NCBI GenBank assembly: GCA_932521025.1
Contig: OW051471.1
Span: 9,796,001-9,860,000, forward strand
Length of the DNA: 64,000 nt
Source: Oscheius onirici
Lineage: Eukaryota > Nematoda > Chromadorea > Rhabditida > Rhabditidae
Reading direction: 5' to 3'
Both the position numbers and the translations under genes were made by a program. The notes under the pieces are model-generated. The model was not told where the DNA came from, searched no databases, and saw only the letters and a list, made by a program, of their open reading frames with translations. Numbering within the stretch: the first letter of the stretch is position 1; the number at the start of each line of letters is the position of its first letter. Of the stretch, positions 13,336-25,660 are shown piece by piece.

Positions 13336-15488
13336 AAATCATAAATAAAAACCCATCAGACGCGAAGAACCGGATCTGTGCGAGTTCATTAAGCTTGCTA
13401 TTAAGGATTGTTTGTGGTTGGCCAATCAGGAAGAGTCTTCAAAAACGGGGTACGTTACTAGCAATCAGGTCATTTTGTTATAGAAACGAGGTCGAACAAG
13501 GTGAAAAACCTCTCCAGACGGTGGGTCAACCATCCTTTGAGGATGATCAGACTCCATCTTGCTCAAAGTTCATTGATTCAGCGTCTGTTGATCTTACAGA
13601 AACTACGCTTGCCGGCAATTTAGAGTAAGCCGAGTTATAAGCAGCAAACAAAACTTTTTCACAGTGGTTCAACCTGTTCTGAAAACACTGTATCTGTATC
13701 GTTATCAGAAGCTCAGTTGGTTGAAGAAAAAAACTCGTTGGAAGGCCCCAAAGAAGAGGTGTGTATTTTCATACTTAACCCATATTTTCGTTAGCCTAAT
13801 GACCCAGAAGAAGATCTCAAAGGAGTCGAAGAGTATCTCAGACAAATTGTCGTCTCATCCGTGACGGAACTAGAATCCGCCAGCGATGTAAGACGTATTA
13901 CAAACTGTACTTTTCCCTTCAGGAAGTTAAATTCTATAGATTGAGGGCAGTTTGCTTAGCATTGTGTAGGCACCACAATGAACCAGAGATTAGACAACTG
14001 GGTGCAGCTGCCTTGATCAACATTCTTCCCATGACAATGGAACTTCTTTCTGAAGTAACGAAACAGTCTACTTGTTCTCTTCTGTTTTTTTTAATGGAAT
14101 ACGATTTTGAATCTGTCACCGCGGTTTATTGCTGTGCAGGATTAACGCATTTTGAGCCGCACTATTTTTCTTTAACAAAGTTCGTTTTATCCCTTCCGTT
14201 TGAAATGAAAATTCAGCGTTGTGGTAGGAAGCATTCAGAAAATGATGAACCATCATTCTGGTAATGACCTGGCACAAAAAGCTACAACATCGTTGCTTTA
14301 TCGTTTATCCACAATTCCCGAAAAACGCGAAGAGTTAGGAACTCTCGGAACAATTGAGGTAATTGAGACATTGACTGCAGTACACGATTAACAACCATTA
14401 TAGATCGCTATCAGTTTGCTGTCTGGAGAAATGGAAGCGGAAAGTGAAACATGGTTGTATGGTGTTGTTTGGAGTTTTCTGACAAAGATAACGGACGAAC
14501 TGCCTTCAAACTGTTACAAACTGATGGAAAAAGGCGGTGTAGATCTATTTGTTAATTGTTTCAATCTGTGCAACGATGAGTGGTTAGTTCACAATTCATA
14601 CCTGTGTAAGGGACAATGCACATGAGCTGATACCAGACAGGCTTACTGAACTTCAGAATGACCATTTTGTAATCATTTTGTTTCAGGTCCCGCTCATCCA
14701 TATTTATCACTATAAGTAATGTTGCAGAGGTTGCAGAGCTCCGAAGGCAACTTGTGAGCGACAAACTTTTAACAATTTTGACGTAGGTGGTTTTATATCA
14801 CTGTTTTTTGTCGACAGCTCGAAGTAGAAAATATTAATTCCGTCTAATTAAAAAGTTTAGCTGTATTTCTCATTCAGGTCACTGCTTTTGGAGCCAGAAT
14901 CCGCCTGCTATATGGGATATAATAGTTCCCACGTTTTCGCGCTACTGCTCCTTGAAGATTGGACAAACGTTTCTTTTCAAAAAGAATTTGTGGAAAAAAT
15001 TATGATTCAGGTAAGTTGTTTCATGCAGTTTCCTTATAAAGTAAACCTTCAGGAGATTAATAGCTGGAGCTTTGAGGCAACTTTAAACATTTCGTGAGTT
15101 TGAACTCCCATTCAAAACACATTTCACTGCTTTCAGGTATGAATCGCCAAATGTTTTTCTTCAAATACTGAGCCATGACAATGCTGCTTCTAAACTATGG
15201 GCTGCCTGGAACCTGCAGCATTTGATCACTCAAAATGGAGAAAAGTAATCAACTTTTTATTCAAAAAACCAGGCGAAATTCAGATATTGCCCAATGCTCA
15301 TCGAGTACGGGTTCATTCCCTTGCTCGAAAACCTCTCAACAACCTCGAGCGATCAAAAATTTGTTGAGTATTCTCGAATGGTGATGCAGACCTTGAACGA
15401 ATTGTGAGTTGACTGAATGCTCCAAATAATTCTTCTTTTTAGCAAATTGAAGGAAACACAGGCGTCTTTGCAATCACTGACTCTGTAG
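13336..15488 (+). CDS. Detached C-terminal part of P1 (ZYG-11-like armadillo region)
   Basis: Spliced exons on the + strand match P2 from about 37.14 kb to its end. A low-complexity acidic stretch (13372-13760) leads into armadillo-type helices. ZYG-11/ZER-1 family signatures follow: LYGVVWSFLTKITDELP (about 14455-14505), ISNVAEVAELRRQL (about 14715-14757), LWAAWNLQHL (about 15198-15227) and YCPMLIEYG-like residues (about 15285-15310), with stop TAG at 15486-15488. In known members this ARM part binds substrate N-termini. There is no start codon: the exon is cut at the palindrome centre. If the inverted block 4131-13335 were absent, this piece would follow the P1 N-terminal part in the right order and strand with about 600 bp missing. 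AATAAA motifs follow the stop. Confidence 0.8.
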
Positions 15489-15918
15489 AACGGACATTGA
15501 ACGATTTGAATAAACCTGTGTGTATTTACCAATAAAAATGTACAATGATAACAGAAAAACCTCCTCACAACACGACTCATCACTACTGCTATTGAATGCT
15601 ATTTGTAATTCTTGTAGTTGATTATGTTTCTTCACTGAAGGACGATCCAAGTCTTTTTTCATGTTCTTTGTATACTTTTTCGTGAGCGAGCCCTTTGAAT
15701 CTTCCAGAATTTGAGCGGCTTCCCCAGTCAACAGTTCTCCTCTGATCTCTCCTGATCCCTTCCCCAGTCAAGCGATCCCTTTTGATCCCTTCCCCAGTCA
15801 ACCGATCCCTTTTGATCCCTTCCCCAGTCAAGCGATCTCTCCTGATCCCTTCCCCAGTCAAGCGATCTCTCCTGATCCCTTCCCCAGTCAACCGATCTCT
15901 CCTGATCCCTTCCCCAGT
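13336..15918 (-). repeat. Right arm of the central palindrome, unique part
   Basis: Mirror of 10721-13303. It contains the correctly oriented P1 C-terminal exons, about 230 bp of 3' flank and the first six or so array units. Unit order matches the left arm for about 180 bp of array and then differs (a CTT-type unit on the left faces a GGTTG-type unit on the right at 10711/15928), so the arrays have changed since the arms formed. Confidence 0.95.
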
Positions 15919-18900
15919 CAACCGATCCCTTTTGATCCCTTCCCCAGTCAACCGATCCCTTTTGATCCCTTCCCCAGTCAACCGATCCCTTTTGATCCCT
16001 TCCCCAGTCAACCGATCTCTCCTGATCCCTTCCCCAGTCAACCGATCCCTTTTGATCCCTTCCCCAGTCAACCGATCTCTCCTGATCCCTTCCCCAGTCA
16101 ACCGATCTCTCCTGATCCCTTCCCCAGTCAACCGATCCCTTTTGATCCCTTCCCCAGTCAAGCGATCTCTCCTGATTTCTTCCCCAGTCAACCGATCTCT
16201 CCTGATCCCTTCCCCAGTCAACCGATCCCTTTTGATCCCTTCCCCAGTCAAGCGATCTCTCCTGATCCCTTCCCCAGTCAAGCGATCTCTCCTGATCCCT
16301 TCCCCAGTCAACCGATCCCTTTTGATCCCTTCCCCAGTCAACCGATCTCTCCTGATCCCTTCCCCAGTCAACCGATCCCTTTTGATCCCTTCCCCAGTCA
16401 AGCGATCTCTCCTGATCCCTTCCCCAGTCAAGCGATCTCTCCTGATCCCTTCCCCAGTCAACCGATCTCTCCTGATCCCTTCCCCAGTCAACCGATCCCT
16501 TTTGATCCCTTCCCCAGTCAAGCGATCTCTCCTGATCCCTTCCCCAGTCAAGCGATCTCTCCTGATCCCTTCCCCAGTCAACCGATCTCTCCTGATCCCT
16601 TCCCCAGTCAACCGATCCCTTTTGATCCCTTTCCCAGTCAACCGATCTCTCCTGATCCCTTCCCCAGTCAACCGATCTCTCCTGATCCCTTCCCCAGTCA
16701 ACCGATCCCTTTTGATCCCTTCCCCAGTCAACCGATCCCTTTTGATCCCTTCCCCAGTCAAGCGATCTCTCCTGATCCCTTCCCCAGTCAACCGATCTCT
16801 CCTGATCCCTTCCCCAGTCAAGCGATCTCTCCTGATCCCTTCCCCAGTCAACCGATCTCTCCTGATCCCTTCCCCAGTCAACCGATCCCTTTTGATCCCT
16901 TCCCCAGTCAAGCGATCTCTCCTGATCCCTTCCCCAGTCAACCGATCCCTTTTGATCCCTTCCCCAGTCAACCGATCTCTCCTGATCCCTTCCCCAGTCA
17001 ACCGATCCCTTTTGATCCCTTCCCCAGTCAACCGATCTCTCCTGATCCCTTCCCCAGTCAACCGATCCCTTTTGATCCCTTCCCCAGTCAAGCGATCTCT
17101 CCTGATCCCTTCCCCAGTCAAGCGATCTCTCCTGATCCCTTCCCCAGTCAACCGATCTCTCCTGATCCCTTCCCCAGTCAACCGATCCCTTTTGATCCCT
17201 TTCCCAGTCAACCGATCTCTCCTGATCCCTTCCCCAGTCAACCGATCTCTCCTGATCCCTTCCCCAGTCAACCGATCCCTTTTGATCCCTTCCCCAGTCA
17301 AGCGATCTCTCCTGATCCCTTCCCCAGTCAAGCGATCTCTCCTGATCCCTTCCCCAGTCAACCGATCTCTCCTGATCCCTTCCCCAGTCAACCGATCTCT
17401 CCTGATCCCTTCCCCAGTCAAGCGATCTCTCCTGATCCCTTCCCCAGTCAACCGATCTCTCCTGATCCCTTCCCCAGTCAACCGATCCCTTTTGATCCCT
17501 TCCCCAGTCAAGCGATCTCTCCTGATCCCTTCCCCAGTCAAGCGATCTCTCCTGATCCCTTCCCCAGTCAACCGATCTCTCCTGATCCCTTCCCCAGTCA
17601 AGCGATCTCTCCTGATCCCTTCCCCAGTCAACCGATCTCTCCTGATCCCTTCCCCAGTCAACCGATCTCTCCTGATCCCTTCCCCAGTCAAGCGATCTCT
17701 CCTGATCCCTTCCCCAGTCAACCGATCTCTCCTGATCCCTTCCCCAGTCAACCGATCCCTTTTGATCCCTTCCCCAGTCAACCGATCTCTCCTGATCCCT
17801 TCCCCAGTCAACCGATCCCTTTTGATCCCTTCCCCAGTCAAGCGATCTCTCCTGATCCCTTCCCCAGTCAAGCGATCTCTCCTGATCCCTTCCCCAGTCA
17901 ACCGATCTCTCCTGATCCCTTCCCCAGTCAACCGATCCCTTTTGATCCCTTCCCCAGTCAACCGATCTCTCCTGATCCCTTCCCCAGTCAACCGATCTCT
18001 CCTGATCCCTTCCCCAGTCTACCGATCCCTTTTGATCCCTTCCCCAGTCAACCGATCTCTCCTGATCCCTTCCCCAGTCAACCGATCTCTCCTGATCCCT
18101 TCCCCAGTCAACCGATCCCTTTTGATCCCTTCCCCAGTCAACCGATCTCTCCTGATCCCTTCCCCAGTCAACCGATCCCTTTTGATCCCTTCCCCAGTCA
18201 AGCGATCTCTCCTGATCCCTTCCCCAGTCAACCGATCTCTCCTGATCCCTTCCCCAGTCAACCGATCCCTTTTGATCCCTTCCCCAGTCAACCGATCTCT
18301 CCTGATCCCTTCCCCAGTCAACCGATCCCTTTTGATCCCTTCCCCAGTCAACCGATCTCTCCTGATCCCTTCCCCAGTCAACCGATCTCTCCTGATCTCT
18401 TCCCCAGTCAACCGATCTCTCCTGATCCCTTCCCCAGTCAACCGATCCCTTTTGATCCCTTCCCCAGTCAACCGATCTCTCCTGATCCCTTCCCCAGTCA
18501 ACCGATCCCTTTTGATCCCTTCCCCAGTCAAGCGATCTCTCCTGATCCCTTCCCCAGTCAACCGATCTCTCCTGATCCCTTCCCCAGTCAACCGATCCCT
18601 TTTGATCCCTTCCCCAGTCAAGCGATCTCTCCTGATCCCTTCCCCAGTCAACCGATCTCTCCTGATCCCTTCCCCAGTCAACCGATCCCTTTTGATCCCT
18701 TCCCCAGTCAACCGATCTCTCCTGATCCCTTCCCCAGTCAACCGATCTCTCCTGATCTCTTCCCCAGTCAACCGATCTCTCCTGATCCCTTCCCCAGTCA
18801 ACCGATCCCTTTTGATCCCTTCCCCAGTCAACCGATCTCTCCTGATCCCTTCCCCAGTCAACCGATCTCTCCTGATCCCTTCCCCAGTCAACCGATCCCT

Positions 18901-21900
18901 TTTGATCCCTTCCCCAGTCAAGCGATCTCTCCTGATCCCTTCCCCAGTCAACCGATCTCTCCTGATCCCTTCCCCAGTCAACCGATCTCTCCTGATCCCT
19001 TCCCCAGTCAACCGATCCCTTTTGATCCCTTCCCCAGTCAAGCGATCTCTCCTGATCCCTTCCCCAGTCAACCGATCTCTCCTGATCCCTTCCCCAGTCA
19101 ACCGATCCCTTTTGATCCCTTCCCCAGTCAAGCGATCTCTCCTGATCCCTTCCCCAGTCAAGCGATCTCTCCTGATCCCTTCCCCAGTCAACCGATCCCT
19201 TTTGATCCCTTCCCCAGTCAAGCGATCTCTCCTGATCCCTTCCCCAGTCAACCGATCTCTCCTGATCCCTTCCCCAGTCAACCGATCCCTTTTGATCCCT
19301 TCCCCAGTCAAGCGATCTCTCCTGATCCCTTCCCCAGTCAACCGATCTCTCCTGATCCCTTCCCCAGTCAACCGATCCCTTTTGATCCCTTCCCCAGTCA
19401 ACCGATCTCTCCTGATCCCTTCCCCAGTCAACCGATCTCTCCTGATCTCTTCCCCAGTCAACCGATCTCTCCTGATCCCTTCCCCAGTCAACCGATCCCT
19501 TTTGATCCCTTCCCCAGTCAACCGATCTCTCCTGATCCCTTCCCCAGTCAACCGATCTCTCCTGATCCCTTCCCCAGTCAACCGATCCCTTTTGATCCCT
19601 TCCCCAGTCAAGCGATCTCTCCTGATCCCTTCCCCAGTCAACCGATCTCTCCTGATCCCTTCCCCAGTCAACCGATCTCTCCTGATCCCTTCCCCAGTCA
19701 ACCGATCCCTTTTGATCCCTTCCCCAGTCAAGCGATCTCTCCTGATCCCTTCCCCAGTCAACCGATCTCTCCTGATCCCTTCCCCAGTCAACCGATCCCT
19801 TTTGATCCCTTCCCCAGTCAAGCGATCTCTCCTGATCCCTTCCCCAGTCAAGCGATCTCTCCTGATCCCTTCCCCAGTCAACCGATCCCTTTTGATCCCT
19901 TCCCCAGTCAACCGATCCCTTTTGATCCCTTCCCCAGTCAACCGATCTCTCCTGATCCCTTCCCCAGTCAACCGATCTCTCCTGATCTCTTCCCCAGTCA
20001 ACCGATCTCTCCTGATCCCTTCCCCAGTCAACCGATCCCTTTTGATCCCTTCCCCAGTCAACCGATCTCTCCTGATCCCTTCCCCAGTCAACCGATCCCT
20101 TTTGATCCCTTCCCCAGTCAAGCGATCTCTCCTGATCCCTTCCCCAGTCAAGCGATCTCTCCTGATCCCTTCCCCAGTCAACCGATCCCTTTTGATCCCT
20201 TCCCCAGTCAAGCGATCCCTTTTGATCCCTTCCCCAGTCAAGCGATCTCTCCTGATCCCTTCCCCAGTCAAGCGATCTCTCCTGATCCCTTCCCCAGTCA
20301 ACCGATCCCTTTTGATCCCTTCCCCAGTCAAGCGATCCCTTTTGATCCCTTCCCCAGTCAAGCGATCTCTCCTGATCCCTTCCCCAGTCAAGCGATCTCT
20401 CCTGATCCCTTCCCCAGTCAACCGATCCCTTTTGATCCCTTCCCCAGTCAACCGATCCCTTTTGATCCCTTCCCCAGTCAACCGATCTCTCCTGATCCCT
20501 TCCCCAGTCAACCGATCCCTTTTGATCCCTTCCCCAGTCAAGCGATCTCTCCTGATCCCTTCCCCAGTCAAGCGATCTCTCCTGATCCCTTCCCCAGTCA
20601 ACCGATCCCTTTTGATCCCTTCCCCAGTCAACCGATCCCTTTTGATCCCTTCCCCAGTCAACCGATCTCTCCTGATCCCTTCCCCAGTCAACCGATCTCT
20701 CCTGATCTCTTCCCCAGTCAACCGATCTCTCCTGATCCCTTCCCCAGTCAACCGATCCCTTTTGATCCCTTCCCCAGTCAACCGATCTCTCCTGATCCCT
20801 TCCCCAGTCAACCGATCCCTTTTGATCCCTTCCCCAGTCAAGCGATCTCTCCTGATCCCTTCCCCAGTCAACCGATCTCTCCTGATCCCTTCCCCAGTCA
20901 ACCGATCCCTTTTGATCCCTTCCCCAGTCAACCGATCTCTCCTGATCTCTTCCCCAGTCAACCGATCTCTCCTGATCCCTTCCCCAGTCAACCGATCCCT
21001 TTTGATCCCTTCCCCAGTCAACCGATCTCTCCTGATCCCTTCCCCAGTCAACCGATCTCTCCTGATCCCTTCCCCAGTCAACCGATCCCTTTTGATCCCT
21101 TCCCCAGTCAAGCGATCTCTCCTGATCCCTTCCCCAGTCAAGCGATCTCTCCTGATCCCTTCCCCAGTCAAGCGATCTCTCCTGATCCCTTCCCCAGTCA
21201 ACCGATCCCTTTTGATCCCTTCCCCAGTCAACCGATCTCTCCTGATCCCTTCCCCAGTCAACCGATCCCTTTTGATCCCTTCCCCAGTCAAGCGATCTCT
21301 CCTGATCCCTTCCCCAGTCAACCGATCTCTCCTGATCCCTTCCCCAGTCAACCGATCCCTTTTGATCCCTTCCCCAGTCAACCGATCTCTCCTGATCCCT
21401 TCCCCAGTCAACCGATCCCTTTTGATCCCTTCCCCAGTCAAGCGATCTCTCCTGATCCCTTCCCCAGTCAACCGATCCCTTTTGATCCCTTCCCCAGTCA
21501 ACCGATCCCTTTTGATCCCTTCCCCAGTCAACCGATCTCTCCTGATCCCTTCCCCAGTCAACCGATCTCTCCTGATCTCTTCCCCAGTCAACCGATCTCT
21601 CCTGATCCCTTCCCCAGTCAACCGATCCCTTTTGATCCCTTCCCCAGTCAACCGATCTCTCCTGATCCCTTCCCCAGTCAGCCGATCCCTTTTGATCCCT
21701 TCCCCAGTCAACCGATCTCTCCTGATCCCTTCCCCAGTCAACCGATCCCTTTTGATCCCTTCCCCAGTCAACCGATCTCTCCTGATCCCTTCCCCAGTCA
21801 GCCGATCCCTTTTGATCCCTTCCCCAGTCAACCGATCTCTCCTGATCCCTTCCCCAGTCAACCGATCCCTTTTGATCCCTTCCCCAGTCAACCGATCTCT

Positions 21901-24669
21901 CCTGATCCCTTCCCCAGTCAACCGATCCCTTTTGATCCCTTCCCCAGTCAACCGATCTCTCCTGATCCCTTCCCCAGTCAACCGATCCCTTTTGATCTGT
22001 TCCCCAGTCAACCGATCCCTTTTGATCCCTTCCCCAGTCAACCGATCTCTCCTGATCCCTTCCCCAGTCAACCGATCCCTTTTGATCCCTTCCCCAGTCA
22101 AGCGATCTCTCCTGATCCCTTCCCCAGTCAAGCGATCTCTCCTGATCCCTTCCCCAGTCAACCGATCCCTTTTGATCCCTTCCCCAGTCAAGCGATCCCT
22201 TTTGATCCCTTCCCCAGTCAAGCGATCTCTCCTGATCCCTTCCCCAGTCAAGCGATCTCTCCTGATCCCTTCCCCAGTCAACCGATCCCTTTTGATCTGT
22301 TCCCCAGTCAACCGATCCCTTTTGATCCCTTCCCCAGTCAACCGATCTCTCCTGATCCCTTCCCCAGTCAACCGATCCCTTTTGATCCCTTCCCCAGTCA
22401 AGCGATCTCTCCTGATCCCTTCCCCAGTCAAGCGATCTCTCCTGATCCCTTCCCCAGTCAACCGATCCCTTTTGATCCCTTCCCCAGTCAAGCGATCCCT
22501 TTTGATCCCTTCCCCAGTCAAGCGATCTCTCCTGATCCCTTCCCCAGTCAAGCGATCTCTCCTGATCCCTTCCCCAGTCAACCGATCCCTTTTGATCCCT
22601 TCCCCAGTCAACCGATCCCTTTTGATCCCTTCCCCAGTCAACCGATCTCTCCTGATCCCTTCCCCAGTCAACCGATCCCTTTTGATCCCTTCCCCAGTCA
22701 AGCGATCTCTCCTGATCCCTTCCCCAGTCAACCGATCTCTCCTGATCCCTTCCCCAGTCAACCGATCTCTCCTGATCCCTTCCCCAGTCAACCGATCCCT
22801 TTTGATCCCTTCCCCAGTCAAGCGATCTCTCCTGATCCCTTCCCCAGTCAACCGATCTCTCCTGATCCCTTCCCCAGTCAACCGATCCCTTTTGATCCCT
22901 TCCCCAGTCAAGCGATCTCTCCTGATCCCTTCCCCAGTCAAGCGATCTCTCCTGATCCCTTCCCCAGTCAACCGATCCCTTTTGATCCCTTCCCCAGTCA
23001 ACCGATCCCTTTTGATCCCTTCCCCAGTCAACCGATCTCTCCTGATCCCTTCCCCAGTCAACCGATCCCTTTTGATCCCTTCCCCAGTCAAGCGATCTCT
23101 CCTGATCCCTTCCCCAGTCAACCGATCTCTCCTGATCCCTTCCCCAGTCAACCGATCTCTCCTGATCCCTTCCCCAGTCAACCGATCCCTTTTGATCCCT
23201 TCCCCAGTCAACCGATCTCTCCTGATCCCTTCCCCAGTCAACCGATCCCTTTTGATCCCTTCCCCAGTCAAGCGATCTCTCCTGATCCCTTCCCCAGTCA
23301 ACCGATCTCTCCTGATCCCTTCCCCAGTCAACCGATCCCTTTTGATCCCTTCCCCAGTCAAGCGATCTCTCCTGATCCCTTCCCCAGTCAACCGATCTCT
23401 CCGATCCCTTTTGATCCCTTCCCCAGTCAACCGATCTCTCCTGATCCCTTCCCCAGTCAACCGATCCCTTTTGATCCCTTCCCCAGTCAACCGATCTCTC
23501 CTGATCCCTTCCCCAGTCAACCGATCCCTTTTGATCCCTTCCCCAGTCAAGCGATCTCTCCTGATCCCTTCCCCAGTCAAGCGATCTCTCCTGATCCCTT
23601 CCCCAGTCAACCGATCCCTTTTGATCCCTTCCCCAGTCAACCGATCTCTCCTGATCCCTTCCCCAGTCAACCGATCCCTTTTGATCCCTTCCCCAGTCAA
23701 GCGATCTCTCCTGATCCCTTCCCCAGTCAACCGATCTCTCCTGATCCCTTCCCCAGTCAACCGATCTCTCCTGATCCCTTCCCCAGTCAACCGATCCCTT
23801 TTGATCCCTTCCCCAGTCAAGCGATCTCTCCTGATCCCTTCCCCAGTCAACCGATCTCTCCGATCCCTTTTGATCCCTTCCCCAGTCAACCGATCTCTCC
23901 TGATCCCTTCCCCAGTCAACCGATCCCTTTTGATCCCTTCCCCAGTCAAGCGATCTCTCCTGATCCCTTCCCCAGTCAAGCGATCTCTCCTGATCCCTTC
24001 CCCAGTCAACCGATCCCTTTTGATCCCTTCCCCAGTCAACCGATCTCTCCTGATCCCTTCCCCAGTCAACCGATCTCTCCTGATCCCTTCCCCAGTCAAC
24101 CGATCCCTTTTGATCCCTTCCCCAGTCAACCGATCTCTCCTGATCCCTTCCCCAGTCAACCGATCCCTTTTGATCCCTTCCCCAGTCAAGCGATCTCTCC
24201 TGATCCCTTCCCCAGTCAACCGATCTCTCCTGATCCCTTCCCCAGTCAACCGATCCCTTTTGATCCCTTCCCCAGTCAAGCGATCTCTCCTGATCCCTTC
24301 CCCAGTCAAGCGATCTCTCCTGATCCCTTCCCCAGTCAACCGATCCCTTTTGATCCCTTCCCCAGTCAAGCGATCTCTCCTGATCCCTTCCCCAGTCAAC
24401 CGATCTCTCCTGATCCCTTCCCCAGTCAACCGATCCCTTTTGATCCCTTCCCCAGTCAAGCGATCTCTCCTGATCCCTTCCCCAGTCAACCGATCTCTCC
24501 TGATCCCTTCCCCAGTCAACCGATCCCTTTTGATCCCTTCCCCAGTCAACCGATCTCTCCTGATCCCTTCCCCAGTCAACCGATCTCTCCTGATCCCTTC
24601 CCCAGTCAAGCGATCTCTCCTGATCCCTTCCCCAGTCAACCGATCTCTCCTGATCCCTTCCCCAGTCAA
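15719..24669 (-). repeat. Right 30-bp tandem array (about 297 units), opposite orientation
   Basis: Same 30-bp unit as at 4131-10920 but reversed, so the + strand is C/T-rich. It is about 2.2 kb longer. Private variants mark local expansions: AGCCGATCC at 21681 and 21801 (4 units apart), GATCTGTTCC near 21996 and 22296 (10 units apart), GATCTCTTCC near 18397, 18757, 19447, 19987, 20707, 20947 and 21577, and a 9-bp in-frame insertion near 23400 and 23860. In the + frame that enters the collagen the unit reads PSQPISPDPF or PSQPIPFDPF with no stop from 15715 onward, but no ATG occurs in that frame. Each unit also contains CCCTTCCCCAG, a passable 3' splice site. Confidence 0.98.
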
Positions 24670-25356
24670 TCGAGAAGTGACGACAAGTGTAACTGCGGTC
24701 CTCAGCCTAGCAACTGTCCTGCTGGTCCACCCGGTCCTCCTGGAGCTCCCGGAGATAAGGGAGAAGATAGCCAGCCAGGAAAGCCTGGAAATGCTGGAGA
24801 AGTAGGAGCTTCTGCTGCCAAGGCTGCCGTTCAAAAGGATTGCATCAAGTGTCCTGCTGGTGAGCCGGGACCTGCTGGACCCGATGGACCCGCCGGACCC
24901 GCTGGGCCCGATGGACAACCTGGACAGTCTGGAACTCCTGGCAAAGATGGAGAGGTTGGACCGGAAGGACCTGCCGGAGACGCTGGATCTGACGGGGAGA
25001 ACGGACCTGCTGGAGAGTCCGGACCCAAGGGACAGGATGGAAAGAAGGGTAAAGGAGCTCCCGGACCTGCTGGTCCCGTTGGACCTGCTGGAGCTGCTGG
25101 AAACAATGGAGCTGCTGGAGCTCCCGGTTCTGATGGACAGCCCGGTGGACCTGGACTCGAAGGACCCGCTGGAAACAATGGAGCTGACGGACAACCAGGT
25201 CAGCCTGGAGGACCTGGAAACGCTGGAGCGTAAGTTTTTGTTTAAAACTTTTTTGATCAGACAATTTTCAGGCCCGGGCCTGATGCTGCCTACTGCCCTT
25301 GTCCTCCACGTACTGCTGCTATTCCCGTCGAAGTAAGTAGTGGATATCGGGCTTAG
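24670..25356 (+). CDS. Cuticle-type collagen, 5' end replaced by the repeat array
   Basis: Gly-X-Y collagen with the Cys clusters of nematode cuticle collagens: CNCGPQPSNC (from 24688), about nine triplets, DCIKC (about 24838-24852), a long Gly-X-Y domain interrupted only by short breaks, and AYCPCPPRT near the C-terminus. One 42-bp intron (25230-25271) splits an Ala codon, and the predicted end is SSGYRA with TAG at 25354-25356. Cuticle collagens trimerise in the hypodermal secretory pathway and are secreted into the cuticle. The usual N-terminal signal anchor, homology boxes and processing site are missing: upstream there is only array, open in the same frame. Either the array is translated as a Pro-rich decapeptide domain, or it lies in an intron whose first exon is lost, or the gene is dead. 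AATAAA follows at about 25389. Confidence 0.85.
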
Positions 25357-25660
25357 ATCATGAGATTTTACCCTGTACATTACTGACAATAAATTATGCA
25401 ACGAATCTGTACTTTTCCCTGGTAAAGGTGACAAGCAGTCCAGCAGTGGATATCGCGCCTAAACTTATGTGCACATTCCTGACAATAAATATTGTGATGC
25501 ATTCAATATTTTGTCTGCCTTTGACACCCATTGTTGAACGACCCAAGCCGTCGTAAACGACCTACCTCTTATCAGTTGATCAATAAGTGTACCTCATCTT
25601 TTTCAAACCTTTGCTGTGCTAATCTTGATCATATAGATCCTAGTTCTTCTCATCTCAAAT
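25357..25660 (+). other. Collagen 3' flank with a partial duplicate of the collagen end
   Basis: Between the collagen and K2. The block AGTGGATATCG..GC, a stop and GACAATAAAT, present at the collagen end (25339-25396), recurs in diverged form at about 25445-25490, where it would again encode SSSGYRA and a stop. This is a partial tandem duplication of the last exon and poly(A) region. Just before K2, CCTAG at about 25643 could be a trans-splice acceptor. No other gene was seen. Confidence 0.5.

Noticed and set aside
4131-24669. CRISPR array
   Set aside because: Regular 30-bp periodicity but no spacers between repeats, no cas genes and an intron-rich eukaryotic context.
4131-24669. Palindrome as a simple missed-adapter or single-read fold-back artefact
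   Set aside because: The spacer does not look like adapter, and the arrays differ by 2.2 kb and in unit order outside the innermost six or so units, which a single folded read would not give. An assembly error is not excluded and is listed as a test.
15782-24805. 3,007-residue open frame reading IPSPVNRSLL repeats
   Set aside because: It is out of frame with the collagen Gly-X-Y exon and ends inside it in the wrong frame. The PSQPISPDPF frame is the one that joins the collagen.
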